In this document: positions 13,248 to 20,378 of the stretch, piece after piece
Layout: every line of letters starts with the position of its first letter
Numbering within the stretch: the first letter of the stretch is position 1
DNA from: CAIPVR01 sp049316905
GTDB lineage: Bacteria > Actinomycetota > Acidimicrobiia > Acidimicrobiales > Microtrichaceae
Direction: 5' to 3'
NCBI GenBank assembly: GCA_049316905.1
Contig: JBMOJH010000051.1
Coordinates: 1-22,130, forward strand
Length of the DNA: 22,130 nucleotides
Notes under the pieces: generated by a model
The model's database searches: none
Seen by the model: the letters and a program-made list of their open reading frames with translations, nothing else
What the model was told of the DNA's origin: nothing
Position numbers and translations under genes: made by a program

Positions 13248-14180
13248 CCGGCCGGGGTTCAGGTGCAGCGAGGAGCGCACCACGGTGGCGCCCGCCGCCT
13301 TCGCGTAGAAGCTCACGTTCGACACCCACTGGATCTCGGCGCGGGCGATCCCCTGGGCCGCCAGGTCGGCGAGGAGCGCGCCGAGCAGCGCCGCGCCGGT
13401 GCCACCCCGCTGCAGCGCCGGGTCCACGCCCATCGGGCCCACCACGCCGACGCGGTTCACCGAGTGCGCGGCGGCCCCGACCACCATGCCGGCGACGTCG
13501 CGGGCCAGCACCACGTGGCCGGTGTCCACGCCGCGCACCAGTTCCGCCCGCCACTCCGGGAAGCACCGGGCCGCGAACGCCGCGGCATCGGCGCGGCCCT
13601 CCTCCCCCGCCGCCACCTCGAGGCGAACGCCCTCAGGCGGGGCCGGGCGCGGTGCGCGCGTGTCGCAGCCGAGATCGAGGCCCACCCCGGACGTGGTCCA
13701 CCCCAACGACTCGAAGAGGCACAGCGCCGCGGTCCACCGGCTGTCGACGCCCGTGTACAGGTAGTACGGCGCAGCCGACCCGGCGGTGAACAGCTGCGCG
13801 CCGCGCCCGGTCGCGGCGGCCCGGGCCGCGTCGACCAGCGCCGAGCCGATCCCCTGCCGCCGCACCTCGGGATCGACCACGAGCACCTGGAGGTGCCCGA
13901 CCGTCAGGTCATCGAGGTGGCGCATCGCGACCCCGACCGCGCCCCACGGCGCGCCATCGGGACCGTCCACCCCGAGCGTGAACGACGGGCCGCACCGACC
14001 GCCGTCGGGATCCTCCGGCGGTTCGTCCCAGCAGGTCCGAGCGAGGTCGTCGGGCCGCAGGAGCTCACCCGGGAGGGCCGCCGCGCACAGGCGTTCGAGA
14101 TCCGCGAGGCGCTCCGGGCCCCACGGCACGACCGGCCATCCCTCCGACCGGCCCTCCGAGCGACGGGGCGCGGCATCCAC
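13245..14180 (-). CDS. Tandem-GNAT N-acetyltransferase
   Basis: 311 residues from GTG 14180, eight bases after the Mca stop. Two GNAT domains are visible, each with an acetyl-CoA-binding motif A: VLVVDPEVRRQGIGSALVDAA (about residues 95-115) and MGVDPALQRGGTGAALLGALL (about residues 235-255). The linker segment APYYLYTGVDSRWTAALCLF and the end IQWVSNVSFYAKAAGATV resemble acetyltransferases found near amino-sugar and cell-wall recycling genes. A two-GNAT layout of about this length is also that of mycothiol synthase MshD, but I do not see enough MshD-specific sequence to call it. It sits between a ChbG-type deacetylase and an Mca-type amidase on the same strand. Acceptor unknown. The open frame extends upstream, so the start is tentative. 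Confidence 0.75.
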   Translation of the reverse strand: MDAAPRRSEGRSEGWPVVPWGPERLADLERLCAAALPGELLRPDDLARTCWDEPPEDPDGGRCGPSFTLGVDGPDGAPWGAVGVAMRHLDDLTVGHLQVLVVDPEVRRQGIGSALVDAARAAATGRGAQLFTAGSAAPYYLYTGVDSRWTAALCLFESLGWTTSGVGLDLGCDTRAPRPAPPEGVRLEVAAGEEGRADAAAFAARCFPEWRAELVRGVDTGHVVLARDVAGMVVGAAAHSVNRVGVVGPMGVDPALQRGGTGAALLGALLADLAAQGIARAEIQWVSNVSFYAKAAGATVVRSSLHLNPGR

Positions 14181-14188
14181 GGGGCGGC

Positions 14189-15058
14189 TCAGCGGCCGGG
14201 CACGCCGGCGAACAGGTCCGACTCCGGCAGGTCGGACGTCACGTGGGTCCGGGCGAGGATGTAGTCGTCCCACGGGTGCAGGTCGCGCACCACGTCGGTG
14301 GGGAGCCCGAACCAGAACTTCTCGGTCGGGTCCACCTGGGTGGCGTGGGCGAGCAGGGCCTTCTCGCGCACCTCGTAGAAGTCGCCGATCTCGACCTGTG
14401 TGGTGATCCGGTCGTCCTGGTGGAAGTCGTTGACCCGGGCGAGCCACTCGTCGTCGAAGGGTGACTCGAGGTCGAGCTCGAGGAACTTCTCGTGCACCGC
14501 CATCATCCGGCGGCGCGACCAGACCGTGTAGTACAGCTTCAGCGGCTGCCACGGCTCGCCGGCCTCGGGATGGTGCGCCGGATCCCCCGCCCGGTCGAAC
14601 GCGATCACGGAGATGTCATGGACGCGCAGGTGGTCGGGATGCGCGTAGTTCCGCTGATCGTCGCCGTAGGTCACGATCACCTGCGGACGGTCACGGCGGA
14701 TGATCGCCACGAGCCGGCCCACCGCCTCGTCGATCGAGGCGTTCCAGAAGTTGTCGGGCCGCTCGTTCTCCGGCGTGTCGGGCATGCCGGAGTCGTGGTA
14801 GCCGAGCAGGTCGACCCGGTCGTAGCCGATCGCCTCGACCGAGGCCTGCAGCTCCTCCATGCGCACCTCGGCGAGGCGCTCGCGCACCTCCGGGCGGTCC
14901 ATCGCCGGGTTGAGGATGTCGCCCGCTTCACCACCCGTGCAGCACACGAGCGTGGCCGGGATGCCCTCCGCCGCGTACTTGGCCACGGTCGGCGCGCCCT
15001 TGGAGGCCTCGTCGTCGGGATGGGCGTGGACGGTGAGGAGCCGGAGCGGGTCGGTCAC
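14189..15058 (-). CDS. mca: Mycothiol S-conjugate amidase-like PIG-L deacetylase
   Basis: 289 residues, the length of M. tuberculosis Mca. Zinc-site marks are VHAHPDDEASKGA (His13, Asp15, Asp16) and NYAHPDHLR (His140, His143); GDILNPAMDRPEV and the long C-terminal part (KLYYTVWSRRRM, HATQVDPTEKFWFGLP) follow Mca more than MshB. Mca cleaves mycothiol S-conjugates, releasing the mercapturic acid for export and GlcN-inositol for re-use, in the cytoplasm. The GTG start at 15058 is seven bases after TAGCCT with no Shine-Dalgarno, so the message is probably leaderless. The double-GNAT gene follows after eight bases. Confident on the PIG-L family, fairly confident on Mca rather than MshB. Confidence 0.85.
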   Translation of the reverse strand: MTDPLRLLTVHAHPDDEASKGAPTVAKYAAEGIPATLVCCTGGEAGDILNPAMDRPEVRERLAEVRMEELQASVEAIGYDRVDLLGYHDSGMPDTPENERPDNFWNASIDEAVGRLVAIIRRDRPQVIVTYGDDQRNYAHPDHLRVHDISVIAFDRAGDPAHHPEAGEPWQPLKLYYTVWSRRRMMAVHEKFLELDLESPFDDEWLARVNDFHQDDRITTQVEIGDFYEVREKALLAHATQVDPTEKFWFGLPTDVVRDLHPWDDYILARTHVTSDLPESDLFAGVPGR

Positions 15059-15065
15059 CCGGCCG

Positions 15066-15071
15066 AGGCTA
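15066..15071 (-). promoter_or_regulatory. Probable -10 element (TAGCCT) of leaderless mca-like gene
   Basis: TAGCCT fits TANNNT, lies in the 21-base gap after the PhoU-TrkA_C stop, and is followed by seven bases and then GTG 15058. Confidence 0.5.
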
Positions 15072-15079
15072 CCGGCCGC

Positions 15080-16324
15080 TCAGGCTCGCACGGCCCGCAG
15101 GGGCTTGAGCTCGAGGGCGCCGGTGGGGTCGTCCTCGTCCTCCACCACCTCCCAGCCGCACAGCTCGGCCAGGCGGCCACGGCCCTCGTGGGGTCCGATG
15201 GCGATGAGGTCGTCGGCGGCGAGGAGCACCACGTAGCCGCGAGGTTGGTAGAGGTAGCGGTTGTCGCGGCGCACGGCGAGCACGTGGAAGCCCGGTTCGA
15301 TGTCGAGCTGCAGGTCGGCGAGCGACTTGCCGTCGGCCACCGAGCCGGGGGCCACCGGCACCCGGGTGGCCACCACGTCGGCCTCGCCCAGGGCGACCTT
15401 CACGATCGGGTGCAGGTCGTAGTCGTCGGTGATGAGCCAGACCATCGCGTTGGCCTGGTCGCCGAGCTCCTCCGCTGCGGACGCGAGCTGGAGCAGGCCG
15501 CGGAGGGGCGAGGGGTCCACGTCCTGCTTGGCGGCCCGCAGCACCCACAGCTGGAGGTGGTCCTTCATCTCGTCGAGGCGCTCCGCCAGGTGCCGGACCT
15601 CCGCTGCCAGTCCGGTGTCGCGCAGGGCGAGCGCGGAGTAGGCCAGACCCACGGCGGCCTCCGACACGTCCTTCATCTCCACCAGCACGTCGACGGCCCG
15701 GTCGAGGTCGGTCAGCGCGTCGGGTGCCGGCACCCGGGGCGGCTCCCAGGTGGGCGCGGCGGCGAGCTCGTGCAGGCGGACGATCCCGGCGGGCGACCCG
15801 CGCAGGAACAGCACGTCGCCGGGCACGAGCACCATGTCGCCGTCGACCTCCTCGATCATCCACGAGCGGCCGCGGCGGATCGCCACCACGCGCATGCCGC
15901 ACTGGACGGGGATCTCGAGGTCCTTGAGCGGCCGGTGCGCCATGTGGGAGCCCTCGCGGATCCACACACGGTGGGAGACCTCGTCCGCGTTGGACAGGTC
16001 GCCGATGAGCTCGTTCGGGATACCGAGACGGTGGGTGACGATGCGGCTGATGTCGACCGCCGCGTTCGCGATGCCCTCGATCGCCGAGATCACCTGCAGC
16101 ACCGAGGCCATGCCCTCGGCCTCGGCGGGGCGACGCACGGCCAGGATGCAGATGGCCCGCATCTCCTGGACGAGGTCGTTCATCCGCTCCTCGAGCTCGC
16201 CGAGTTCGTCGGCCATGCCCGGGTCGTTGAAGTAGACGGCCGCGTAGGCCAGGTCGACCATGATCTCCGAGGCATCCTTGGCCTCGGCGAGCATGGCCCG
16301 CAGACTTCGAGGTCGTTCGTCCAT
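15080..16324 (-). CDS. Duplicated PhoU-TrkA_C (RCK_C) protein
   Basis: 414 residues made of two similar halves. Each has a PhoU-like helical part (KDASEIMVDLAYAAVYFNDP near residue 16; KDVSEAAVGLAYSALALRDT in the second half) and then a TrkA-C/RCK-C ligand-binding fold (LKDLEIPVQCGMRVVAIRRG, PGDVLFLRG; LADLQLDIEPGFHVLAVRRD, AADDLIAIG). No membrane segment and no TrkA-N nucleotide-binding domain are present, so it is a cytoplasmic regulator rather than a channel. RCK-C domains usually gate potassium or other ion transport, often by binding cyclic di-AMP, but the partner is not in this window. ATG 16324 has no Shine-Dalgarno; TATCCT at 16337-16342 gives a leader of only about five bases. Confidence 0.85.
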   Translation of the reverse strand: MDERPRSLRAMLAEAKDASEIMVDLAYAAVYFNDPGMADELGELEERMNDLVQEMRAICILAVRRPAEAEGMASVLQVISAIEGIANAAVDISRIVTHRLGIPNELIGDLSNADEVSHRVWIREGSHMAHRPLKDLEIPVQCGMRVVAIRRGRSWMIEEVDGDMVLVPGDVLFLRGSPAGIVRLHELAAAPTWEPPRVPAPDALTDLDRAVDVLVEMKDVSEAAVGLAYSALALRDTGLAAEVRHLAERLDEMKDHLQLWVLRAAKQDVDPSPLRGLLQLASAAEELGDQANAMVWLITDDYDLHPIVKVALGEADVVATRVPVAPGSVADGKSLADLQLDIEPGFHVLAVRRDNRYLYQPRGYVVLLAADDLIAIGPHEGRGRLAELCGWEVVEDEDDPTGALELKPLRAVRA

Positions 16325-16336
16325 ATCGGTCCGCTC

Positions 16337-16342
16337 AGGATA
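16337..16342 (-). promoter_or_regulatory. Probable -10 element (TATCCT) of the PhoU-TrkA_C gene
   Basis: TATCCT on the minus strand lies 12 bases before ATG 16324, giving a leader of about five bases. Confidence 0.45.
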
Positions 16343-16425
16343 GGCGGCGGAGCCGGGTGCGCGGTACGGCGAGCGGGGCGGCGGTGGCGGGTCCGCGGTG
16401 CAGCCGCACCCGCGGCGGGTGACGG

Positions 16426-16443
16426 AGCGCCGTCGACGGCGCT
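16426..16443. promoter_or_regulatory. 18-bp perfect palindrome upstream of the Bax inhibitor-1 gene, candidate operator
   Basis: AGCGCCGTCGACGGCGCT is perfectly self-complementary. It ends three bases before a TACGGT hexamer and would cover the spacer and -35 region of that promoter. It lies in the 191-base divergent gap between the PhoU-TrkA_C and Bax inhibitor-1 genes. Confidence 0.5.
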
Positions 16444-16446
16444 GAC

Positions 16447-16452
16447 TACGGT
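16447..16452 (+). promoter_or_regulatory. Candidate -10 element (TACGGT) of the Bax inhibitor-1/HupE operon
   Basis: TACGGT fits TANNNT and would give a leader of about 57 bases before ATG 16516. No -35 consensus is seen where the palindrome lies. Confidence 0.35.
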
Positions 16453-16515
16453 GTCGGGGCAGCAGGACCGCGATCAGGGTCGGTCCCCGACGGCACGAGA
16501 GCGAGCGAGGCCCCG

Positions 16516-17421
16516 ATGTCCCGCAACCCGATCCTCACCGACAAGGCCTTCGAGGAGGCCGCCGGCGGCGGCGTGGCCACGGCCGGCGGACCGAGCCCGG
16601 CCGAGGAGTGGCAGAACGCGCGCAGCATGCCCGGCCAGGTCGCTGCGGCCGCGCCGGCCGCGGATGCCGGCCTCGCGACCGGTGGGCGCTTCACCCCCGC
16701 CGGTCCCGGCACGCACCGGATGACCATGGGCGGCGTGGCCGCCGCCACCTTCATCATGTTCGCGGTGCTGCTGGCCGCGGCGTTCGGCGGCTGGCAGACG
16801 GTCACCGTCACGCCGGCCGGGGTGAACACGGAGGGTCAGCAGGTCTTCAACGCCACGTTCGGGTCGCCGTTACTGATGTTCGGCGCCATGTTCGTGGGCG
16901 TGGGCCTCGCGTTCCTCACGGCGTTCAAGCCGAAGCTGGCCCGGTTCACCTCGCTCGCCTACGCGGCCTGCCAGGGCTTCGTGCTCGGCGCCATCTCCGC
17001 CTACTACGGCGCGCTGTGGCAGGGCATCGTGGCGCAGGCGGTGCTCGCCACCTTCGGCGTGTTCCTGGTGATGCTCGTGCTCTACGGCCTCCGGGTGCTG
17101 CGGGCCACGCCCCGCTTCGTGAAGGGCGTGATCGCCGCCACCTTCGGCATCGGGTTCATGTACTTCGGCATCCTGATCCTGAACATCTTCGGCGTGGCCG
17201 ACGGCTTCTGGACCAGCGGGTCGCCGCTCGGGATCATCATCAGCGTCGTCGTGGTGTGCGTTGCGGCGCTGAACCTGATCCTCGACTTCGACTTCATCGA
17301 GCGCGGGACCCAGATGGGCCTCCCCCGCTACATGGACTGGTACGCCGGTTTCGGCCTGATGGTCACCCTGATCTGGCTGTACCTCGAGATGCTGCGGCTG
17401 CTCGCCCGCCTGCGTCAGTGA
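16516..17421 (+). CDS. Bax inhibitor-1/YccA-family membrane protein
   Basis: 301 residues. A soluble N-terminal stretch of about 70 residues rich in Ala, Gly and Pro precedes about seven membrane helices (for example GVAAATFIMFAVLLAAAFGG, LARFTSLAYAACQGFVLGAI, AVLATFGVFLVMLVLYGL, LGIIISVVVVCVAALNLI). Conserved family features are FTSLAYAACQGFVLGAIS, the acidic LDFDFIERG segment in the penultimate loop, and YMDWYAGFGLMVTLIWLYLE. The start MSRNPIL is typical of the long actinobacterial form. BI-1/YetJ proteins are pH-sensitive calcium leak channels or modulators of membrane proteases; the exact role here is open. GCGAGG lies five bases before the ATG. The last four bases overlap the HupE start (GTGA). 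Confidence 0.9.
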   Translation: MSRNPILTDKAFEEAAGGGVATAGGPSPAEEWQNARSMPGQVAAAAPAADAGLATGGRFTPAGPGTHRMTMGGVAAATFIMFAVLLAAAFGGWQTVTVTPAGVNTEGQQVFNATFGSPLLMFGAMFVGVGLAFLTAFKPKLARFTSLAYAACQGFVLGAISAYYGALWQGIVAQAVLATFGVFLVMLVLYGLRVLRATPRFVKGVIAATFGIGFMYFGILILNIFGVADGFWTSGSPLGIIISVVVVCVAALNLILDFDFIERGTQMGLPRYMDWYAGFGLMVTLIWLYLEMLRLLARLRQ

Positions 17422-18014
17422 CCGGCCCCGAGCGCCCGCTCCGACTCCTGGCCGCGACGGCGACGGCCACCGGCGTCGCCCTGTGGGTCGCGCCCGCGGC
17501 CGGGGCCCACACCGGCGGCGACCTGGCCGGGCTCACCGCCGGCGTGCTGCACCCGTTCCTCGGCCCCGACCATCTGCTCGCCATGGTCGCCGTCGGGATC
17601 CTGGCCGCCGTGATCGGCCGGGGCCTGTCCGTGCCGGCAGCGTTCGTCGGCGCCATGGTGCTCGGCGGTGCACTGGGCCTCGCCGGGCTGCCGCTCCCCG
17701 CCGGGGAGACCGCGGTGGCGATGTCCGTCGTGGCACTCGGTGCGGCGGTTGCGGCAGGGGTGGCGCTCGGCGCGGGCTGGGCGCTGGGCCTCGTCGCGGT
17801 CGCCGGGTTCGTCCACGGGCACGCCCATGGGGTGGAGGCACCGGCCGCGGCCCACCCGCTCGTCTACGTGGGCGGGTTCGTCGCCGCCACCGTGGCCCTC
17901 CACCTCGTCGGCTGGTGCGCCGGCTCGACCCTCGGGCGACGGCCGGCCTGGCGGACGACCGTGGGAACGATCGTCGCCGGCGCCGGCCTCGGCCTCGTGG
18001 TGGCGCTCGGCTGA
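17418..18014 (+). CDS. HupE/UreJ-family nickel/cobalt permease
   Basis: 198 residues from GTG 17418, which overlaps the preceding stop as GTGA. A signal peptide (about residues 8-30, ending PAAGA) would leave His31 at the mature N-terminus, as in other HupE proteins. The first transmembrane motif, HPFLGPDH (His45-x5-Asp51-His52), is the family's proposed metal site; a second His-rich segment is GFVHGHAHGVE. About six membrane helices are predicted. HupE/UreJ transporters bring nickel (or cobalt) into the cell for hydrogenase or urease, but neither is present nearby, and coupling to a Bax inhibitor-1 gene is unusual. Family call is firm; the metal is inferred. Confidence 0.88.
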   Translation: MTGPERPLRLLAATATATGVALWVAPAAGAHTGGDLAGLTAGVLHPFLGPDHLLAMVAVGILAAVIGRGLSVPAAFVGAMVLGGALGLAGLPLPAGETAVAMSVVALGAAVAAGVALGAGWALGLVAVAGFVHGHAHGVEAPAAAHPLVYVGGFVAATVALHLVGWCAGSTLGRRPAWRTTVGTIVAGAGLGLVVALG

Positions 18015-18025
18015 TCCCGGATCAG
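18011..18025. terminator. Short palindrome spanning two convergent stop codons
   Basis: CTGATCC-C-GGATCAG contains the TGA of the HupE gene and, on the other strand, the TGA of the M15 peptidase gene, whose ends are only seven bases apart. It could serve as a weak shared terminator, but the loop is very small and there is no U tract. Confidence 0.3.
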
Positions 18026-19542
18026 GTGCCGTTCGTGCTCCAGTGCCAGGGCTCGCTCGGAAGGTTCCGGAAGCCGAACCGACCGGCGTTGGCGGCGAGC
18101 CAGCGGAACGCCGGGTCCGCCTGCGAGCGGATCAGCACCCCGCCGGAGGTGAGGTCCACGGCGAGTCCCCGCTCGTGCATGGAGCGTCCGGGGATCGCGG
18201 TGGGCGGTGAGCAGAGCGAGGCGGGCTTCTGGTAGGTGTCGTACTGCGTCGGCCCGCAGTGCGCGATCCGGAGCGCGATCTGCGCGGATGAGTCGCGGTA
18301 GCCGCTGCCGGACAGGCGGATGCCCGCCGCGGCCGCGGCCGACAACATCGCCTGGAGGTTGCCGGCGATGCTGCGGTGGATCCGGATGCCGGCCACGGTC
18401 GTGATCTCCGAGGGCGACACGATCCCCGACCCGGGTGGCGGCGGCGGGGGCACCGCCGGGCGTGGCGTGGTGGTCGGGGCCGGCCGTGCGGTGGTCGGCG
18501 GAGCGGGGCGCGGCGTGGCGGCCGGGGCCGGGCGTGCGGCCGGGGCCGGAGCGGGTGCGGGCGGGGCGGCCGTCACCGGCTGCGGCGTGGGCGGGGCGGC
18601 CCGGCGGGCGTCGATCGCGGCGGCGGCCATGCGCTCGGCCTCCGCGGCGTCGACGGCCCGGAGGGCGGCGGACTCCGCGAGCGCCGCGTCGAGCTGGTCG
18701 TCGAGGTCGGCGACCAGGGCCACCTTGTCGGCCCGGGCCGCGTCGAGCTCCGCCAGCTCCCGCTCGGCGGCCTCGGACTCGCGGCGGGCCGACTCCGCGG
18801 CGGCCCGCGCCTCCGTGCGGCGGTCGCGCTCGGCGCGCTCCGCCTCCTGCAGGCGCACCACCGCGACGCGCCGCTGGTCGGCGACGATCGACAGGACCGA
18901 GTCCGCGTAGTGCGCGTCCGTCGCGTCGTCGTTGGCGAGCACGGTGAGCGTCTGGCCGCTCGGCGGGCTGATGAAGGACTCGAGCGCGTAGGTGCGGGCC
19001 TCGGCCCGGGCCCGCTCCGCTGTCACCACCGCCGCGTCCGCAGCCGCCCCCGCGGCATCCGCCCGTGCGACGGCATCCGCGGCCGCAGCGAGGGCGGCGG
19101 TACGGCGGGCCGTCTGCTCGTCGATGCGGGCGTCGATGCGTGCCACCTCCTGGCGGACGTCGTCGCGGGAGGCGCGCGCTGACGCCACGCGGGCGCGGGC
19201 CTCGCTCCGTGACGGTGCGGTCGTCGACGGCGGCGCGGTCGTGGTGGTGACGCGCTGCGGGGCGGTGACGCGGGGCGCGGGCACGGTGGTCGTGGTGGGC
19301 CGGACCGGCGCCGGCGCGGCCTGGGCGGTGGCGCCGAGCGACGCCACCGTGACGGCGGCGGCGAGGCCGACGGCCAGCAGACCGCGCAGCGCGCAGTGAC
19401 GGCGGCGAGGGACCCGAGGTGTGCGCTCCACGCCCTGTTCAACGCAGCGGCGGAACTCCACGTTGACGGGCGCCGACGGATCGGCCCCGTCCGGTCGCGA
19501 TCCCGCCACGGGGCGCCCTGGGTCGTACGAATGGTCCCTCAT
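18022..19542 (-). CDS. Secreted M15-family peptidase with N-terminal coiled coil
   Basis: 506 residues. A basic n-region of about 50 residues (ending RTPRVPRRRH) leads into a signal peptide core (LRGLLAVGLAAAVTVASLG) with likely cleavage near AQA. Then come a Thr/Pro-rich linker, a long Ala/Arg/Glu coiled coil (about 110-325), a Pro/Ala linker with RPAP-type repeats (about 325-385) and a C-terminal VanY-like D-alanyl-D-alanine peptidase domain. Zinc ligands are His456 and Asp463 (MHERGLAVDL) and His500, with catalytic Glu497 (EPWHW). A disulfide may link the cysteines of AHCG and SLCSPP. The layout resembles coiled-coil-controlled wall hydrolases. ATG 19542 has GGGAGGGGG just upstream, within a stem. 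The role is peptidoglycan stem-peptide trimming outside the membrane. Confidence 0.87.
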   Translation of the reverse strand: MRDHSYDPGRPVAGSRPDGADPSAPVNVEFRRCVEQGVERTPRVPRRRHCALRGLLAVGLAAAVTVASLGATAQAAPAPVRPTTTTVPAPRVTAPQRVTTTTAPPSTTAPSRSEARARVASARASRDDVRQEVARIDARIDEQTARRTAALAAAADAVARADAAGAAADAAVVTAERARAEARTYALESFISPPSGQTLTVLANDDATDAHYADSVLSIVADQRRVAVVRLQEAERAERDRRTEARAAAESARRESEAAERELAELDAARADKVALVADLDDQLDAALAESAALRAVDAAEAERMAAAAIDARRAAPPTPQPVTAAPPAPAPAPAARPAPAATPRPAPPTTARPAPTTTPRPAVPPPPPPGSGIVSPSEITTVAGIRIHRSIAGNLQAMLSAAAAAGIRLSGSGYRDSSAQIALRIAHCGPTQYDTYQKPASLCSPPTAIPGRSMHERGLAVDLTSGGVLIRSQADPAFRWLAANAGRFGFRNLPSEPWHWSTNGT

Positions 19543-19570
19543 CGCCCCCTCCCATCGGCAGGAGGAGGCG
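19543..19570 (-). promoter_or_regulatory. Hairpin covering the Shine-Dalgarno of the M15 peptidase gene
   Basis: On the minus strand CGCCTCCTCC pairs with GGAGGGGGCG (9 of 10 pairs) around an 8-base loop, ending at the base before ATG 19542. The distal arm is the ribosome binding site. It lies in the 41-base gap after the AIM24 gene, so it could limit translation of the peptidase or act as a partial terminator. Confidence 0.45.
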
Positions 19571-19583
19571 CCCGGTCAAGTGG

Positions 19584-20318
19584 TCACTGGCCGAGCAGGC
19601 CGCCGAGCATCCCGCCCGAGGAACCGGACTGCGCCTGCTGCGCGCCGCCCTGCAGCACGTTCTCGGAGGGCTGCACCATCACGAAGCCCTGGCCGCCGAA
19701 GGCCATCTGGACGAGCTCGCCGGTGCCGCCCCGTAGCATCGACTTGAGTCCGCCGGTGTCCACCCGGACGTCCATCGACACCCCGGAGGTCCACAGCACC
19801 ACGGCGTCCGCGTCGGCGAAGGTGGGTGCCCCGGCCACGTCGAGCACCACCGGCTCGCCCTTGGTGGTGACCGCCACGTAGCCCGTGCCGCGGAGGCTGA
19901 CGTTGTACATGCCGCCCGCCATCATCGAGGCCCGGCCGGCGTTGACCCGGTGGATGTCCCACTCGATCGAGGCAGAGAAGGCGAGCACGCTGGCGCCGTT
20001 CACCGAGACCATGTCGTTCTCGAGGTAGAAGACCTGGATCTCGGAGGCCATGTCGGCGAGGAACAGCTCACCGGTGCCCTCGCACAGCATCATGTCGACG
20101 CCCTCACCGGTGAGCTTCGACTTCACCATCTTGTTGAGGCCGCCCGAGCCGGTGTTCGTGAAGCGCACGTCGCCCTGGTAGGCGACCATCGAACCGGTCC
20201 TGGCGTTGACCGGCCCGTACTGCATGAAGCACTTCAGCATCTTCTTGTTCTGCAGCGTGAACGGGTCGGCGCCCGTGGTCTCCGCGAACTCCTGGAACAA
20301 CGAACCGTGGATGGGCAT
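19584..20318 (-). CDS. AIM24-family protein
   Basis: 244 residues, similar to the AIM24/TIGR00266 family of beta-rich proteins related to tubby and TRAP-like folds. Characteristic stretches are LKCFMQYGPVNARTGSMVAY, GEGVDMMLCEGTGELFLAD and a Gly-rich end (GGMLGGLLGQ). There is no signal peptide or membrane helix. The fold is named after a yeast mitochondrial protein; the bacterial function is unknown. ATG 20318 has GGAGGAGA seven bases upstream. TAGCGT at 20355-20360 is a likely -10. The M15 peptidase gene follows after 41 bases on the same strand and may be cotranscribed, with its start held in a hairpin. Confidence 0.88.
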   Translation of the reverse strand: MPIHGSLFQEFAETTGADPFTLQNKKMLKCFMQYGPVNARTGSMVAYQGDVRFTNTGSGGLNKMVKSKLTGEGVDMMLCEGTGELFLADMASEIQVFYLENDMVSVNGASVLAFSASIEWDIHRVNAGRASMMAGGMYNVSLRGTGYVAVTTKGEPVVLDVAGAPTFADADAVVLWTSGVSMDVRVDTGGLKSMLRGGTGELVQMAFGGQGFVMVQPSENVLQGGAQQAQSGSSGGMLGGLLGQ

Positions 20319-20354
20319 GGCGGTCTCTCCTCCGACAGGGGCCTGGTGGACCTC

Positions 20355-20374
20355 ACGCTACCGGGGCACCCCGG
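20355..20374 (-). promoter_or_regulatory. Probable -10 (TAGCGT) of AIM24 gene with adjoining inverted repeat
   Basis: TAGCGT (20355-20360) gives a leader of about 30 bases before ATG 20318. Directly next to it, CCGGGG-CA-CCCCGG (20361-20374) is an inverted repeat that could end dnaE2 transcription or bind a regulator in the promoter spacer. Confidence 0.4.
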
Positions 20375-20378
20375 CCGA

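Noticed and set aside
13245..14180. Calling the tandem-GNAT gene mshD
   Set aside because: Size and double-GNAT layout fit, but mycothiol-synthase-specific sequence was not recognised; kept as a general acetyltransferase.
18435..18570. Repetitive GC-rich DNA in the M15 peptidase gene as a possible mobile repeat
   Set aside because: It simply encodes a Pro/Ala (RPAP-like) linker; the copies are degenerate and follow codon use.
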